Positions 22,331 through 35,589 are shown, counted from the stretch's first letter. The stretch: 64,000 bases of DNA from Palaemon carinicauda (GCF_036898095.1 NC_090729.1:62833282-62897281), one strand, 5' to 3'. Made by a program: numbers and translations. The notes: generated by a model not told the origin, from the letters alone.

Positions 22331-25148
22331 CCCTGGATAGGTATGATGGGTCGTACGCGACCCCGAGCGTCAAAAAAAAAAAAGGTTTTTCTCACGTGAC
22401 TCACCCACGTGACTGAATTTGTGGGTGATCGACCTGCAGGAGGTGTCTTTCCTACACGCTCTAGTAGTGTCCAGATGTGCATTGCTGTAGCTGTACTCCT
22501 TCCCCGATTTCTGAGACGCGTCGGGGTCGAGCGCGACCGAGTTTACCCTTCTAAGGTAATTTGCATAATTATCAAAGTTATTACGTATTATGAAATTGTC
22601 GTAGAATGGTGCAACTTGTATAGGTTATCAGTTGTGGAAAGTCTTGGGGGATTGTTTGGCTACCATGTGCATGATTTTTTTTTTAGTTAAAATGTCGTTC
22701 ATCACCACGAGGACCATTTTACCGCGAGAGCCCCTTTTTCATTTTTTTTCATTTTTTTGCCAAGTCATTTTTCCGTAAGATATTGCCAAATAGGGTCGTA
22801 AAACTTTTGCTTGTTTAGTGTTGGAAAGTGTGTCTAGATGATCTGGCTACCCATGCGTGATTTTGTTTTTGTCAGATACGACGTAGTTATTGGTATATTG
22901 GGTATTTAACTGCGGTTGCCAATTTCTGTTTTTTTTTTCAATATTTGTAAAAACTTTTACGTAATAAGGAATTGCCGTATATTATTCATTTTTTTTTCAT
23001 GTTTGTGTGTTAGAAAGTGTGCCTTGATGGTTGGGCTAACACGTGCATGTCTTTTTTTTTATCTGAGATGCCGTATATTAGAATGTTGGGCATTTTACCG
23101 CGAGTGCCCCTTTTTCATTTTTTTTCATTTTTTTACCAAGTCATTTTTCCGTAAGATATTGCCAAATAGTGTCGTAAAACTATTGTTTTTTTAGTGTTGG
23201 AAAGTGTGTCTAGATGATCTGGCTACCCATGCGTGACTTTGTTTTTGTCAGATACGACGTAGTTATTGGTATATTGGGTATTTAACTGCGGTTGCCAATT
23301 TCTGTTTTTTTTCAATATTTGTAAAAATTTTTACGTAGTAAGGAATTGCCGTATATTATTGATTTTTTTTTCATGTTTATGTGTTAGAAAGTGTGCCTTG
23401 ATGGTTGGGCTAACACGTGAATGTCTTTTTTTTTTATCTGAGATGCCGTATATTAGAATGTTGGGCATTTTTCCGCGAGTGCCCCTTTTTATTTGTTTTG
23501 CATTTTTTTGCTTAGTCATGTTACCGTAAGGAATTGGCAAGTAGTGTCGCAAAACTTATATTTTTATAGTGTTGGAAAGTATTTCTAGATGATCTGGCTA
23601 CCCATGCCTATTTTTTTTTTAGCCAGATATGGCGTATATATAAGTATGTGTTCGATTTTCCTGTGATTGCCATTTTTTCATTTTTTCCCATTTCTTTCAA
23701 AATTACTACGTACTAAGGAACTATCACAGAGTAATGATTCATTTAGATGTTTATTTGTCGGAAAATGTGCCTTGATGGTTTGCCTAGCACGTGGCTGAAT
23801 TTTTTTTCTTCTGAAATGCCGTATATTAGAATGTTAGCCATTTTTCCGCGAGTGCCCCTTTTTATTTGTTTTGCATTTTTTTGCTTAGTCATGTTACCGT
23901 AAGGAATTGGCAGGTAGTGTCGCAAAACTTATATTTTTATAGTGTTGGAAAGTATTTCTAGATGATCTGGCTACCCATGCCTATCTTTTTTTTAGCTAGA
24001 TATGGCGTATATATATGTATGTGTTCGATTTTCCTGTGATTGCCATTTTTTCGTTTTTTCCCATTTCTTTCAAAATTACTACGTACTAAGGAACTATCAC
24101 AGAGTAATGATTCCTCTAGATGTTTATTTGTCGGAAAATTTTGTTTACTTCTTTTTTGATTGAATATCATCAAATTTTTTTAGCTAAAATATTATATTGT
24201 TTCACATTTTTGTTATTTTTTTTATTTTATTTCCCTTCAAAAAAAATTTTTTGGGTCAGAATTTTAATTTTATAGTCGTAAAATAATCGACAATTATCCA
24301 GCAACCCACCATACAATTTTTATGCATATCCAATAATAATTAGATTAGTAAATAACACCTTGAAATTGACATACCCTTCCTACATTTCAAGTGGCAGATT
24401 AGGGAGTCTGAGTCAGTGTGGTTGGCGGCCATTTTGTGGACATATCCGAAGCGTAAGCTGCCCTATCTATATATATTCTTGTTCCCTATAGAATTTGTGA
24501 TATTTTGGTATATTTTTACCTGCATAAATATCATATTATATATTAAATATATGTATTTTTTTACGAAATTTCTAAGTACTCAAAAAATTACCTTTAGATA
24601 TGGCCCCTGATATAAATGTAATTTACAAAATAATGAAGATTTTTTACATATTTCTATTTTAGGATAACATATGTTTATTCCCCAAAAAAATTAGCCACTT
24701 CCTATTTCATTTGGGTACCCAAAAAAATTCATGAAATTTGGACAAATTTTTTTGGCCAAAAAAAGTTACCCTTTTTTTCTCATTTCAGATCTTCACCTCC
24801 ATGGGTCTGACTTCATCCAAAATACATCAAGATGTGTCCTAAACATTCAAGAATCAATTCCTAAAAGGATTTGTGTATATATGTATAAACTTTTTTTTAT
24901 GAATTTTTATGTCAGGTCTTTTTTTTTTTCTACTTAATTTTTTAAAATATTTATAATAAATAGTTTTTCTGCAGATGAGTATTATTTATCTTTACAGTTG
25001 TTTTAAGCATTCATTGAAGTTTTTTTTGGCAAAAGAAAAAAGGAGGTTACTGCAAAAACTGATTTTTCAAGAATTTGTTTTGTCGTCGGGGTCGTTCGCG
25101 TCCGAGTATACCCTTAAAGGGGTGTCCGAGGAGCGTACCTATCCAGGG
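22331..25148 (+). mobile_element. TTAA-1 copy b
   Basis: Same termini as copy a. The left TTAA is at 22327-22330. The first right end at 25148 is followed by TTAA (25149-25152) and then a second right end to 25363. Four array units begin at 22694, 23070, 23445 and 23818. It sits inside the Gypsy-1 pol gene between the RT and RNase H regions. Confidence 0.9.
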
Positions 25149-25363
25149 TTAATTTTTTTAAATATTTATAATAAATAGTTTTCCTGCAGATGAGTAGTAT
25201 TTATCTTTACAGTTGTTTTAAGCATTCATTGAAGTTTTTTTTGGCAAAAGAAAAAAAGAGGTTACTGCAAAAACTGATTTTTCAAGAATTTTTTTTGGCG
25301 TCGGGGTCGTTCGCGTCCGAGTATACCCTTAAAGGGGTGTCCGAGGAGCGTACCTATCCAGGG
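25149..25363 (+). mobile_element. Extra, tandem right end of TTAA-1 copy b
   Basis: After the TTAA at 25149, about 215 bases repeat the terminal part of the element (AATATTTATAATAAATAGTT to CCTATCCAGGG). A further TTAA at 25364-25367 follows. The Gypsy frame resumes only after this second end, so the duplicated end belongs to the inserted unit. Confidence 0.85.
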
Positions 25364-25367
25364 TTAA

Positions 25368-26285
25368 GATAGGAGAACTACACACTTCACCTTTCAAGGT
25401 ATTAAACGCCTGTTGATGCTGCTCAGACCATATGAAATCTACGCCCTTCTTCGTAAGATCAGTTAGGGGAGCAGCTATTATTGAATAATTCCGTATAAAA
25501 CGCCTGTAATATCCACTACACCCCAGAAATTGTTGTATTCCCTTGACATTAGTAGGTATCGGAAAGTTACGGATAGCTGACACCTTATCGTGGACTACTT
25601 TAAGACCTTGGCTAGACACCATAAAATCCAAATAGACCAATTATGTTTTGAAAAATTCACACTTACTAATCTTTACCCTTAAGTTATGTTGTCTTAGTCT
25701 CTTTAGTACTAGTTCTAGTTTACGTAGATGTTCTTCTAAGGTATTGGAAAAGATTACAAGGTCGTCCATGTAGGCATGCAATATATCCCCTAGCAGGTCT
25801 CCAAACACTATGTTAATCATTCTTGTAAATGTTATGGGAGCGCAACATAAACCAAAGGGCATACGTTAAAATTCATAATGTCCCCTGGCTGTGCTGAAGG
25901 CTGTGTATGGGACACTATTTTCTTCCAATAATATCTGGTGAAAGCCTTTAGGTAAGTCCAAACTGGTAAAATATTTATTCTGACCTAACAAAGATAAAAT
26001 ATCGTCAGTACATGGCACTGGGAATCGATCAGGGATCGTTTCCTCATTCAAGCGACGGAAATCTACGCTGATACGCCATGTTCGATCTTTTTTCGGTACA
26101 ACTATTAATGGAAAATTATAAGGGCTGTTCGATTTCCTAATGACTCCTTCTTCTAGCATTTTACCTACTTCATCATTTATCTCATTCTGGAATTTCATAG
26201 GGAGTCTGTACGAGGGTACATAGATAATTTTCTGCTTGTCCTTTAACCTTATTTGATGTTCTATGACATCTGTCTTTCCTAAGTA
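25368..26285 (-). pseudogene. Gypsy-1 reverse transcriptase
   Basis: The blocks read in order on the minus strand are YNFPLIVVPKKDRTWRISVD, FTSLDLPKGFHQILLEENS, a stop near 25864, RMPFGLCCAPITFTRMI, AYMDDLVIFS (the YxDD box, about 25762), a stop near 25639, and YLDFMVSSQGLKVV followed by GIQQFLGCSGYYRRFIRNYS. This is a complete but interrupted Gypsy RT. The first catalytic Asp (SLDL) and the YMDD box are intact. Confidence 0.9.
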
Positions 26286-26821
26286 TCAATCCGTAGTGGA
26301 AAAAACATCATGATATTCAGTTAAAAGTCCAAAAAATTTCTGCTGAATTTCTTCTTCTTGAATGACTTTACTAATTTTATTTTTAATAGATTGCAAAAGG
26401 GATTCATCCGCAACTGATTGAGCGTGATTGATTTCAGCAATGGTAAGAATACGATGTTTATAAACTTCTACATCCAAGATATGTTGATTTTTGTGAATTA
26501 CTAAAGTGGTATTTAAATGATTACAGACTTAAATATTACATTGTTGATGTGAGCCTACTGTATAAACAGCTTGTGTGACGGACAATCCGTTAGTTTTCAA
26601 AGTGTCGGAAAGGATTAATATTTCAGATCCCGGTAACGTTTTCTTTATTTGCACTATTAATTTGAAGGTACGTTCCGCTCGATGGATTGCGTGCAAGATG
26701 ATATTACGGGTGAACGAGAATTCTGTTGGGTCACGTATATTATTTCTTTATTAGTGAGACAAGTTATTGGTTCTTCAACGTATGTCACAGTTTTATTTGT
26801 CGTCTCCTTTTTATAGAAAAT
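26286..26821 (-). pseudogene. Gypsy-1 protease-RT linker
   Basis: A frame ending near 26286 contains TEYHDVFSTTD, the usual motif just before a Gypsy RT. The rest is broken. The expected linker length is kept. Confidence 0.6.
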
Positions 26822-27180
26822 TTATTTTAAGGTATTAGAAGACTTATAGAATTTTCCTTTGATATACACGCCGTGCTTGGCAGGGGCTAAGATAATGTTT
26901 TGATGAACCATAGACGAATATCCTATAATTACAGCTGGATACATGTCAATGTTTTGTACAACAACAAAGGCATCGGCAAACGTGCACTTACCGACCTTGT
27001 ACTGAACATGAGTTACGCCAATTACATTTAATTCATTATTTCCTATACCCAAGAGCCTTACTCCGGACTTCTCTATAGGGAAGTTCGAAAACAACAAATG
27101 ATGTGTCCTCAAATCCATAATATTACGTGGACTACCAGAGTTAAAAAATAAGATCAAGGATCGGTGTTCTAAATTTACAG
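26822..27180 (-). pseudogene. Gypsy-1 aspartic protease-like domain
   Basis: The block LILFFNSGSPRNIMD (about 27145) sits where a retropepsin D-S/T-G motif should be, with Asn in place of Asp. YPAVIIGYSSM further on matches the family's second hydrophobic block (hhhG.d.h). The order gag knuckle, this domain, then RT supports the call. With Asn at the catalytic position it would be inactive. Confidence 0.7.
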
Positions 27181-27393
27181 CATATATTGTTGGTCATAAC
27201 TCATTTTTACTTATTATTGTGTGAATTTGTTGCAAATCTACGGGAGCATGCACTAATTTATTTGATTCGGTCGTGTGTTTCGTAGGAAAATCTATTGCCT
27301 CACAATGATCTGATAAAACATTAAATGGATTATGTAACACTACTGATATTGATTTAAATGACCCAACATCACTCTCTTCCCCACTGGAGTTAA

Positions 27394-27884
27394 TTATGTG
27401 GTATTTGCTTTGCTCTGCACATTCTGAAAATTAGTCTGACCTTGCGAGTTCTGGGTAGACAGCCCAGGATCAGAGTTATTCAAAGAACTGTTTGTTTGTT
27501 TCTGAACTACATTGACGTTTGGCTGTTTCTTCTTATTGAACTGAGGATTTTCCTTTTTATTTCCATAAGGAACTGACTGTGGAATTAACTGTGTATTTGA
27601 CTGCATATTAATAGGATTCTGTTGTGTCTTAGGCGAGTAGCACTGACTATATGAATGAGTTGAACTATTATGTAACGAACAGAATCTCGTTCTGCAGTCT
27701 GCAATCAAGTGACCTTGACGTTTGCAATTATAACACGTCATTGCCGCGACTTGACTATTATTAACTACGTTTACTTGTTGTGGCTTTGTTTCATTTTTTG
27801 CAAAAACCTGTGTAAACAAGGGATCAAGATCAGTATACATGGACATGTATTTCTTTATCTGTTTATATACGTCCAATTCTGTAC
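27394..27884 (-). pseudogene. Gypsy-1 gag, C-terminal part with zinc knuckle
   Basis: The frame contains STELDVYKQIKKYMSMYTD and then MTCYNCKRQGHLIADC, a CCHC zinc knuckle. A second Cys/His cluster follows (CSLHNSSTHSYSQC), and then an Asn/Gln-rich tail. Nucleocapsid role. Its N-terminal part continues at 31012 once the TTAA-2 element and one TTAA are skipped. Confidence 0.8.
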
Positions 27885-28029
27885 TTAACCCTTTTACCCC
27901 CAAAGGACGTACGGGTACGTACCTCATAAGCCATCCCTTTACCCCCATGGACGTACGAGTACGTTTTCTATACTTATGCGTAGATAACAGGTCTTGGCAG
28001 GCGTTGTATTTGAAATACAACGCTTTACT

Positions 28030-29200
28030 GTTGTGATGTTGTTCCTTCGATGTCTTGTCATCAATGTAACATGAATAAAAAGTTTCTCTGGGCCCAACAA
28101 GGGTCAAGATGGACCTTTAAATTTTCTTTGAAGAATCAGCTGATATTTCCTGTGCAGTTATTTTAGGTTGCAGAGATATTTACACAAATATTACGAAGAT
28201 AGGGCGCTGTTACCAGTGCAAGAGTGTGGTTTCGTTGTTCCTTCGACATCTTATCATCAATGTAATGTGAATAAAAAGTTCTCTGAGGCCCACAGGGGTC
28301 ATGAATGACCTTTAAATTTTATGTAAAGGAAACAGCTGACCTTTTATGTGCATTTGCTTTAAATTTCATAGCTATTATTATCGAATAATTACTAAAAATA
28401 GTTCCGTTGCCATGGTAACACAATGTTTTCATTGTTTTACAATGCCAGATCCCCACAGAGGTCAAGATGGACCTTTAAACTTTCTGTTATCAATCAGATT
28501 ATTTTTCTTTGTATTTTTTGAGGTTTTTCATAGTCATTTATAATTTTACAAAAAATTGTTATCATTACTCCTGCGTGACTATTGTTTGATTGTTCCTTGG
28601 ATATCGTGTCAACAATGATGAATGAAAAGTTTCCCTGGGCTCCACTGGGGTCTTGATTGACCTATAAATTTTCTTTATAGATTCAGCTCGTATTTCATAT
28701 GCAGTTTGTTTAGGTTTCATAGCTATTTACACGAGTAATTACTAAAAATGATTTCGTTACCATGGTAACGATGTGTTTACGTTTGCGCCACGGCGTAGGG
28801 AAGAAGTTCCCCGGAATGAGCGTAACGCTCTTTAAATCTCCGTGTCTCGGAATTTAAAGGTCCGAAAGCAGCTGATTTTAGTTGTTATGCGTTTATTTAT
28901 GCCTACCATGATTATCTTTGTATATTTTTTGTTGCTATTTTGCCGAAACTTTGAGTATATTTCTTATTTCTTGTCGTCATCCTTGCTCCCGGGGAAAAAT
29001 AAGCCTCCCTCTGCCATTGTCAGACAGGACAAACAAAGACTTTTAAATTTCCTCGTCTTGTGATTTAAAGGCCTCAAAGCAGCTGATTTGAGTTGCCATG
29101 CGGTTTTTATGCTTATCATGATTATTTTTGTATATTTTTTATTTCAATTTTGCCGAAACCTTTAGTATATTATTATATTCATCGCCGTTATGCTCATTCC
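28030..29200. repeat. Imperfect ~200-bp tandem repeats in TTAA-2
   Basis: Units share TTGTTCCTT.GA...T.TCATCAATG, AATAAAAAGTTTCTCTGGGC, GGTCAAGATGGACCTTTAAA and AGCTGAT.TT...TGCAGTT. Clear starts are near 28033 and 28234, and shorter or diverged ones near 28415, 28585, 28850 and 29060. Confidence 0.65.
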
Positions 29201-29558
29201 CGGGCCCGGTCTCTAAGAACAACGTGTTGGCTGGGTGACTCGGACGAAGTAGTTAGTTCAGCTGTTGACTTTGTGAGAGAATCTTGGCTTTCGTGCGTTA
29301 TCCGTCAATTTTGCGCTTTTACAGCCTATTCTAATAAGTGATAGTGCTTTATACCTTTTTAGAATATTCCTCTTTATATGTGTGAAGGCATTTGTTGGAT
29401 AAAATGCCTAATGGTCAAGAAAGATCAGTGTAAATGAAAAATTCTGTGATTGATGGCAACTCAAAGTCTCGACCTGGTAGACATGTAACTACGATTTGAA
29501 AGGTTGGTGTTGTGTTTATGCATGTATGTTTTCATATTATTTCAAGTATTCTATAGGA

Positions 29559-29663
<105 letters not shown>

Positions 29664-29733
29664 GTATACATATTCATTTGAAAATACGTCGATTTATTTT
29701 AGGCAGCCTCTGTGTATATTTGAAACTGACTTT

Positions 29734-29736
<3 letters not shown>

Positions 29737-29826
<90 letters not shown>
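29737..29826. repeat. (GA)n microsatellite
   Basis: About 90 bases of GA repeats within TTAA-2. Its complement is the (CT)n found elsewhere in the window. Confidence 0.95.
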
Positions 29827-29829
<3 letters not shown>

Positions 29830-29830
<1 letters not shown>

Positions 29831-30900
29831 TTGCAAAAGTTTTTTTCTTTCGGTCATAACTAACCTATGCTTAGAGGAATTTTATTATTTTTTTTTTATT
29901 TTTGAAGAAAATTCATTGAACTTTCTTATGGCATGTGTGAAAATAAGGATAAAGCAATGTAAATAGTGGGTATTGTTAGATGAAGTTAGGCGATGACAAA
30001 CTTTTTTTTTTTATCGTATACATTCCAATAAATAACAGAGAATTCTCATTACAGATACTTGAAAATTATACCATCTTATGGACAATTTATTCAGCTATAA
30101 AATTGTATCTAATAGTTTGTAGTTAGAAGAAATGAATAAGGAAAAAAAATAATAAAATGTGCAAAAGCTGTAAACCCAAATTTCTTTACCGCAAGTAACG
30201 AGATTTAGGTTTTCAGTTTTTGCTCGTTTACTACTTTTTTCCATGTTTCCTCTCGTTTAACTACAAATTCTAATATACGATTTTATAGCTGAATAAATTG
30301 TCTATAATATGGTATCATTTTGAAGTCTCCTTGAGGAGAACTTACTTTGCTGTATCGGAATGTATACGATAAAACATAAAACATTTCGTCATCGCCTAAC
30401 TTCACCTAACGATAGCCACTATTTAGATGGCTTTATCTTTATTTTCGCATATGTCATTAGAAAGTTCAATTAATTTACTTCAAAATGATAAAAAAAAAAG
30501 AAAATTACTCTAAATATAGGTTACGTATGATCGATAGAACGAAACTTTTGCAATCTCCGATTTTCGTTACTTGCGCTAAGGAAATTTAGGTTTACAATTG
30601 TTGTGGGTATACTATTTTTTTTTCATGTTTTCCTTCTTTTAACTACAAACTATTATACACCATTTTATAGCTGAATAAATTTACTATAAGATGGTATGGT
30701 TTTACGATTTCTGTGATAAGACCCCTCTGTGCTTTATCGGAATGTATACGAAAGAATATAAAAAATTTCGTCATTGCCCAACTTCATCTAACAATAGCGG
30801 CTATTTATATTATTTTCTTTATACTTTTGATAACTATATTGAAAATTTCAACCTTTTTCCAAAAAAATTAGACCAATCTGACTTCTCTAAGATGAAAATT
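29830..30900. repeat. Three copies of a ~300-bp block in TTAA-2, one inverted
   Basis: ACAAATT.TAATA..CGATTTT with ATAGCTGAATAAATTGTCTA appears at about 30260-30300 and again near 30645-30685. Its complement lies near 30085-30130. The same holds for GGAATGTATACGATAAAA and for CGTCATCGCCTAACTTCA. The order is inverted, direct, direct. Confidence 0.75.
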
Positions 30901-31011
30901 GAGGCTGTGGGTGCGATTTGAAAAAAATAAGTCGAAAAGCCCTTCAAAACTGAAAATGCCTGGGGCTTAAAGCACGGAAGTTTCCAAGTACGCCGGGGGT
31001 TAAAGGGTTAA

Positions 31012-31200
31012 TGGCGTTAACTTTTTATCAAAACACCGCACTAAAGCTTCAGGCAACATAAGTGTCATGCAAGTTAAATAGATTAATCTCACAGGAGGCG
31101 TCATGTTTACTTTACTTCTTTTTCTATCTCTACGACTCCTTGCAATCCTATCAAAATATATATATGAATACAGACGTCCACTGCGTAAACGCATAAGCAC
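31012..31200 (-). pseudogene. Gypsy-1 gag, N-terminal part
   Basis: The minus strand reads MRLRSGRLYSYIYFDRIA from about 31198, then basic residues and LPEALVRCFDKKLTPL up to the TTAA at 31008. The start ATG lies only a few bases inside the left end of TTAA-1 copy c, so that element hit the 5' leader. The frame continues at 27884. Confidence 0.65.
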
Positions 31201-31205
31201 TATAT

Positions 31206-34200
31206 CCCTGGATAGGTACGATGGGTCGTTCGCGACCCCGAGCGTCAAAAAAAAACAGGTTTTTCTCACGTGACTCACCCCCGTGACTGAATTTGTGGGT
31301 GATCGACCTGCAGGAGGTGTCTCCCCTACACGCTCTAGTAGTGTCCAGATGTGCATTGCTGTAGCTGTACTCCTTCCCCGATTTCTGAGACGCGTCGGGG
31401 TCGAGCGCGACCGAGTTTACCCTTCTAAGGTAATTTGCATAATTATCAAAGTTATTACGTATTATGAAATTGTCGTAGAATGGTTCAACTTGTATAGGTT
31501 ATCAGTTGTGGAAAGTCTTGGTGGATTGTTTGGCTACCATGTGCATGATTTTTTTTTAGTTAAAATGTCGTTCATCACCACGAGGACCATTTTACCGCGA
31601 GTGCCCCTTTTTCATATTTTTTCATTTTTTTGCCAAGTCATTTTTCCGTAAGATATTGCCAAATAGTGTCGTAAAACTTTTGCTTGTTTAGTGTTGGAAA
31701 GTGTGTCTAGATGATCTGGCTACCCATGCGTGACTTTGTTTTTGTCAGATACGACGTAGTTATTGGTATATTGGGTATTTAACTGCGGTTACCAATTTCT
31801 GTTTTTTTTTTCAATATTTGTAAAAATTACTACGTAGTAAGGAATTGCCGTATATTATTCATTTTTTTTTCATGTTTATGTGTTAGAAAGTGTGCCTTGA
31901 TGGTTGGGCTAACACGTGCATGTCTTTTTTTCTATCTGAGATGCCGTATATTAGAATGTCGGGCATTTTACCGCGAGTGCCCCTTTTTCATTTTTTTTCA
32001 TTTTTTTGCCAAGTCATTTTTCCGTAAGATATTGCCAAATAGTGTCGTAAAACTTTTGCTTTTTTAGTGTTGGAAGGTGTGTCTAGATGATCTGGCTACC
32101 CATGCGTGATTTTGTTTTTGTCAGATACGACGTAGTTATTGGTATATTGGGTATTTAACTGCGGTTGCCAATTTCTGTTTTTTTTCAATATTTGTAAAAA
32201 TTTACTACGTAGTAAGGAATTGCCGTATATTATTGATTTTTTTTCATGTTTATGTGTTAGAAAGTGTGCCTTGATGGTTGGGCTAACACGTGCATGTCTT
32301 TTTTTTTATCTGAGATGCCGTATATTAGAATGTTGGGCATTTTTCCGCGAGTGCCCCTTTTTATTTGTTTTGCATTTTTTTGCTTAGTCATGTTACCGTA
32401 AGGAATTGGAAAGTAGTGTCGCAAAATTTATATTTTTATAGTGTTGGAAAGTGTTTTTAGATGATCTGGCTACCCATGCCTATTTTTTTTTTAGCCAGAT
32501 ATGGCGTATATATAAGTATGTGTTCGATTTTCCTGTGATTGCCATTTTTTCGTTTTTTCCCATTTCTTTCAAAATTACTACGTACTAAGGAACTATCACA
32601 GAGTAATGATTCATTTATATGTTTATTTGTCGGAAAATGTGCATTGATGGTTTGCCTAGCACGTGGCTGAAATTTTTCTTTTCTGAAATGTCGTATATTA
32701 GAATGGCCATTTTTCCACGAGTGCCCCTTTTTATATGTTTTGCATTTTTTTGCTTAGTCATGTTACCGTAAGGAATTGGCAAGTAGTGTCGCAAAACTTA
32801 TAATTCTATAGTGTTGGAAAGTGTTTCTAGATGATCTGGCTACCCATGCCTATCTTTTTTTTTTAGCCAGATATGGCGTATATATAGGTATGTGTTCGAT
32901 TTTCCTGTGATTGCCATTTTTTTGTTTTTTCCCATTTCTTTCAAAATGACTACGTACTAAGGAACTATCACAGAGTAATGATTCATTTAGATGTTTATTT
33001 GTCGGAAAATATGCCTTGATGGTTTGCCTAGTACGTGGCTGAATTTTTTTTTTCTGAAATGCCGTATATTAGAATGTTAGCCCTTTTTCCGCGAATGCCC
33101 CTTTTTATTTGTTTTGCATTTTTTTGCTTAGTCATGTTACCGTAAGGAATTGGCAAGTAGTGTCGCAAAACTTATATTTTTATAGTGTTGGAAAGTGTTT
33201 CTAGATGATCTGGCTACCCATGCCTATCTTTTTTTTAGCCAGATATGGCGTATATATAGGTATGTGTTCGATTTTCCGGTGATTGCCATTTTTTCGTTTT
33301 TTCCCAATTCTTTCAAAATTACTACGTACTAAGGAACTATCACAGAGTAATGATTCCTCTAGATGTTTATTTGTCGGAAAATTTTGTTTACTTCTTTTTT
33401 TATTGAATATCATCAAATTATTTAGGTAAAATATTATATTTTACATTTTTTTTTCGATTTTATTTCCCTTCAAAAATATTGTTTTGGGTCAGAATTTTAA
33501 TTTTATAGTCGTAAAATAATCGACAATTATCCAGCAACCCACCATACAATTTTTATGCATATCCAATAATAATTAGATTAGTAAATAACACCTTGAAATT
33601 GACATACCCTTCCTACATTTCAAGTGGCAGATTAAGGAGTCTGAGTCAGTGTGGTTGGCGGCCATTTTGTGGACATATCCGAAGCGTAAGTTGCCCTATC
33701 TATATATATTCTTGTTCCCTATAGAATTTGTGATATTTTGGTATATTTTTACCTGCATAAATATCATATTATATATTAAATATATGTATTTTTTTACGAA
33801 ATTTCTAAGTACTCAAAAAATTACCTTTAGATATGGCCCCTGATATAAATGTAATTTACAAAATAATGAAGATTTTTTTACATATTTCTATTTTAGGATA
33901 ACATATGTTTATTCCCTAAAAAAATTAGCCACTTCCTATTTCATTTGGGTACCCAAAAAAATTCATGAAATTTGGACAAATTTTTTTGGCCAAAAAAAGT
34001 TACCCTTTTTTTTCTCATTTCAGATCTTCACCTCCATGGGTCTGACTTCATCCAAAATACATCAAGATGTGTCCTAAACATTCAAGAATCAATTCCTAAA
34101 AGGATTTGTGTATATATGTATAAACATTTTTTTTATGAATTTTTATGTCAGGTCTTTTTTTTCTACTTAATTTTTTAAAATATTTATAATAAATAGTTTT

Positions 34201-34381
34201 TCTGCAGATGACTAGTATTTATCTTTACAGTTGTTTTAAGCATTCATTGAAGTTTTTTTTGGCAAAAGAAAAAAGGAGGTTACTGCAAAAACTGATTTTT
34301 CAAGAATTTTTTTTGGCGTCGGGGTCGTTCGCGTCCGAGTATACCCTTAAAGGGGTGTCCGAGGAGCGTACCTATCCAGGG
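31206..34381 (+). mobile_element. TTAA-1 copy c, with five array units and an ATAT target
   Basis: Same termini and content as copies a and b, but flanked by ATAT (31202-31205 and 34382-34385) rather than TTAA. Array units start at 31567, 31943, 32317, 32690 and 33061, one more than in the other copies, which explains its greater length (3176 bases against about 2810). It is inserted just upstream of the Gypsy-1 gag start. Confidence 0.85.
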
Positions 34382-34385
34382 ATAT

Positions 34386-35500
34386 AATAAAGATTATAAC
34401 AAAATCCCCCAAAACAATGATACCAATATAAAGATATTTCCCGAGAACTTCTGAAAGAAAATAGAATTAGCACAGAGAGAAAAAAAAATTCTCGACGAGA
34501 ATTCGAAGTTGAATACAGTTTCCTTTAATGAAAGAAAAAAATGAAAATTAACAAACAACTCTCCCCAGCAATAATGGACGATGGACTCGTGATAACTACA
34601 CTTCACAGTCTAAAACTGAAAGGAATAACGAAATGTACTTAGCTTCGGTTTATATGGGCGAAGGGTGATGTCGTCATTTCCTCTCTCTCTCACTGGTTTG
34701 CGAGAGTTTTGATGTTTGGGTGAATGTTTTTGGTCCGCTTTCCCGTTGTAATGTTGAACGTAGAGTTTCCTGGATATGATTCTCGAATGTTTAGTAAACG
34801 TTGAATGTCAGTCCTTGGTTTTCTTAAGATGTTGACTGAAGATCCAGTTCCTCAGTTTGTATAACATTTATTTGTTGGTATTCAATGTTTTCATTTCTTC
34901 GGTGGACGTAGATACTTAGTCAAAATTGTAGATTCTTTACTGTTGATTCTCATGATACTAAAGTTGATTTATGTAGAACGCTGGTTCTTGAAGATCTTTC
35001 TCTGGTTCTTGAAGATCTTTCTCTGGTTCTTAGAGTTTTATTCGCTGCCGCCAATTGCTAGCGTGGTACTGTTATAAACACACATTAGTTTTCCAATTAA
35101 ATGTCTCTTCAATGTGGTGTAATGTTTAGACTTGGTAGGTTACTTCTTCTTCTGAATAAGTCTAAGTAAATTAACTTTAAAACAGTTTATTTCTTTAAAA
35201 ACAGTTATTAACATCTCCATCACAGGAATATAAATGCTTTGGTCGGATGACCGTTCCGTATGACATCTTGACCAGAAAGTGACTAAAATATCCATATTGA
35301 TGTTAAAGTCTAATTAGTTATCTCAGCACTTAATGATTAAGTGTAAACACAACACTAATACTGGAAGGTACTTACATCCGTTTAAGAGACAACTCTTTCT
35401 CACGGCTTGGTTGTGTTTACTCTTCATGAAAAATGTTACATTGCAATTGAATAGCAGTGTCTTGAGTTTCGCATCCTGCTTATGACTGACTATGGCATTT
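34386..35500 (-). repeat. Probable 5' LTR and leader of Gypsy-1
   Basis: This stretch lies where the 5' LTR should be. It has no coding sequence. A possible primer-binding site follows TTTTG on the minus strand near 34405-34415 (TGGGGGATTTTG). A 25-base motif, TGGTTCTTGAAGATCTTTCTC, is repeated two to three times at 34983-35030. Without a second LTR copy to compare, the borders and the call remain tentative. Confidence 0.35.
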
Positions 35501-35589
35501 CTCACACTCGCTCCTAACTTCCATATTGACCTCTTAGGTCATGGATTTAAATATGTAATTTTACATACATTACATGTCTACACTGAGTC

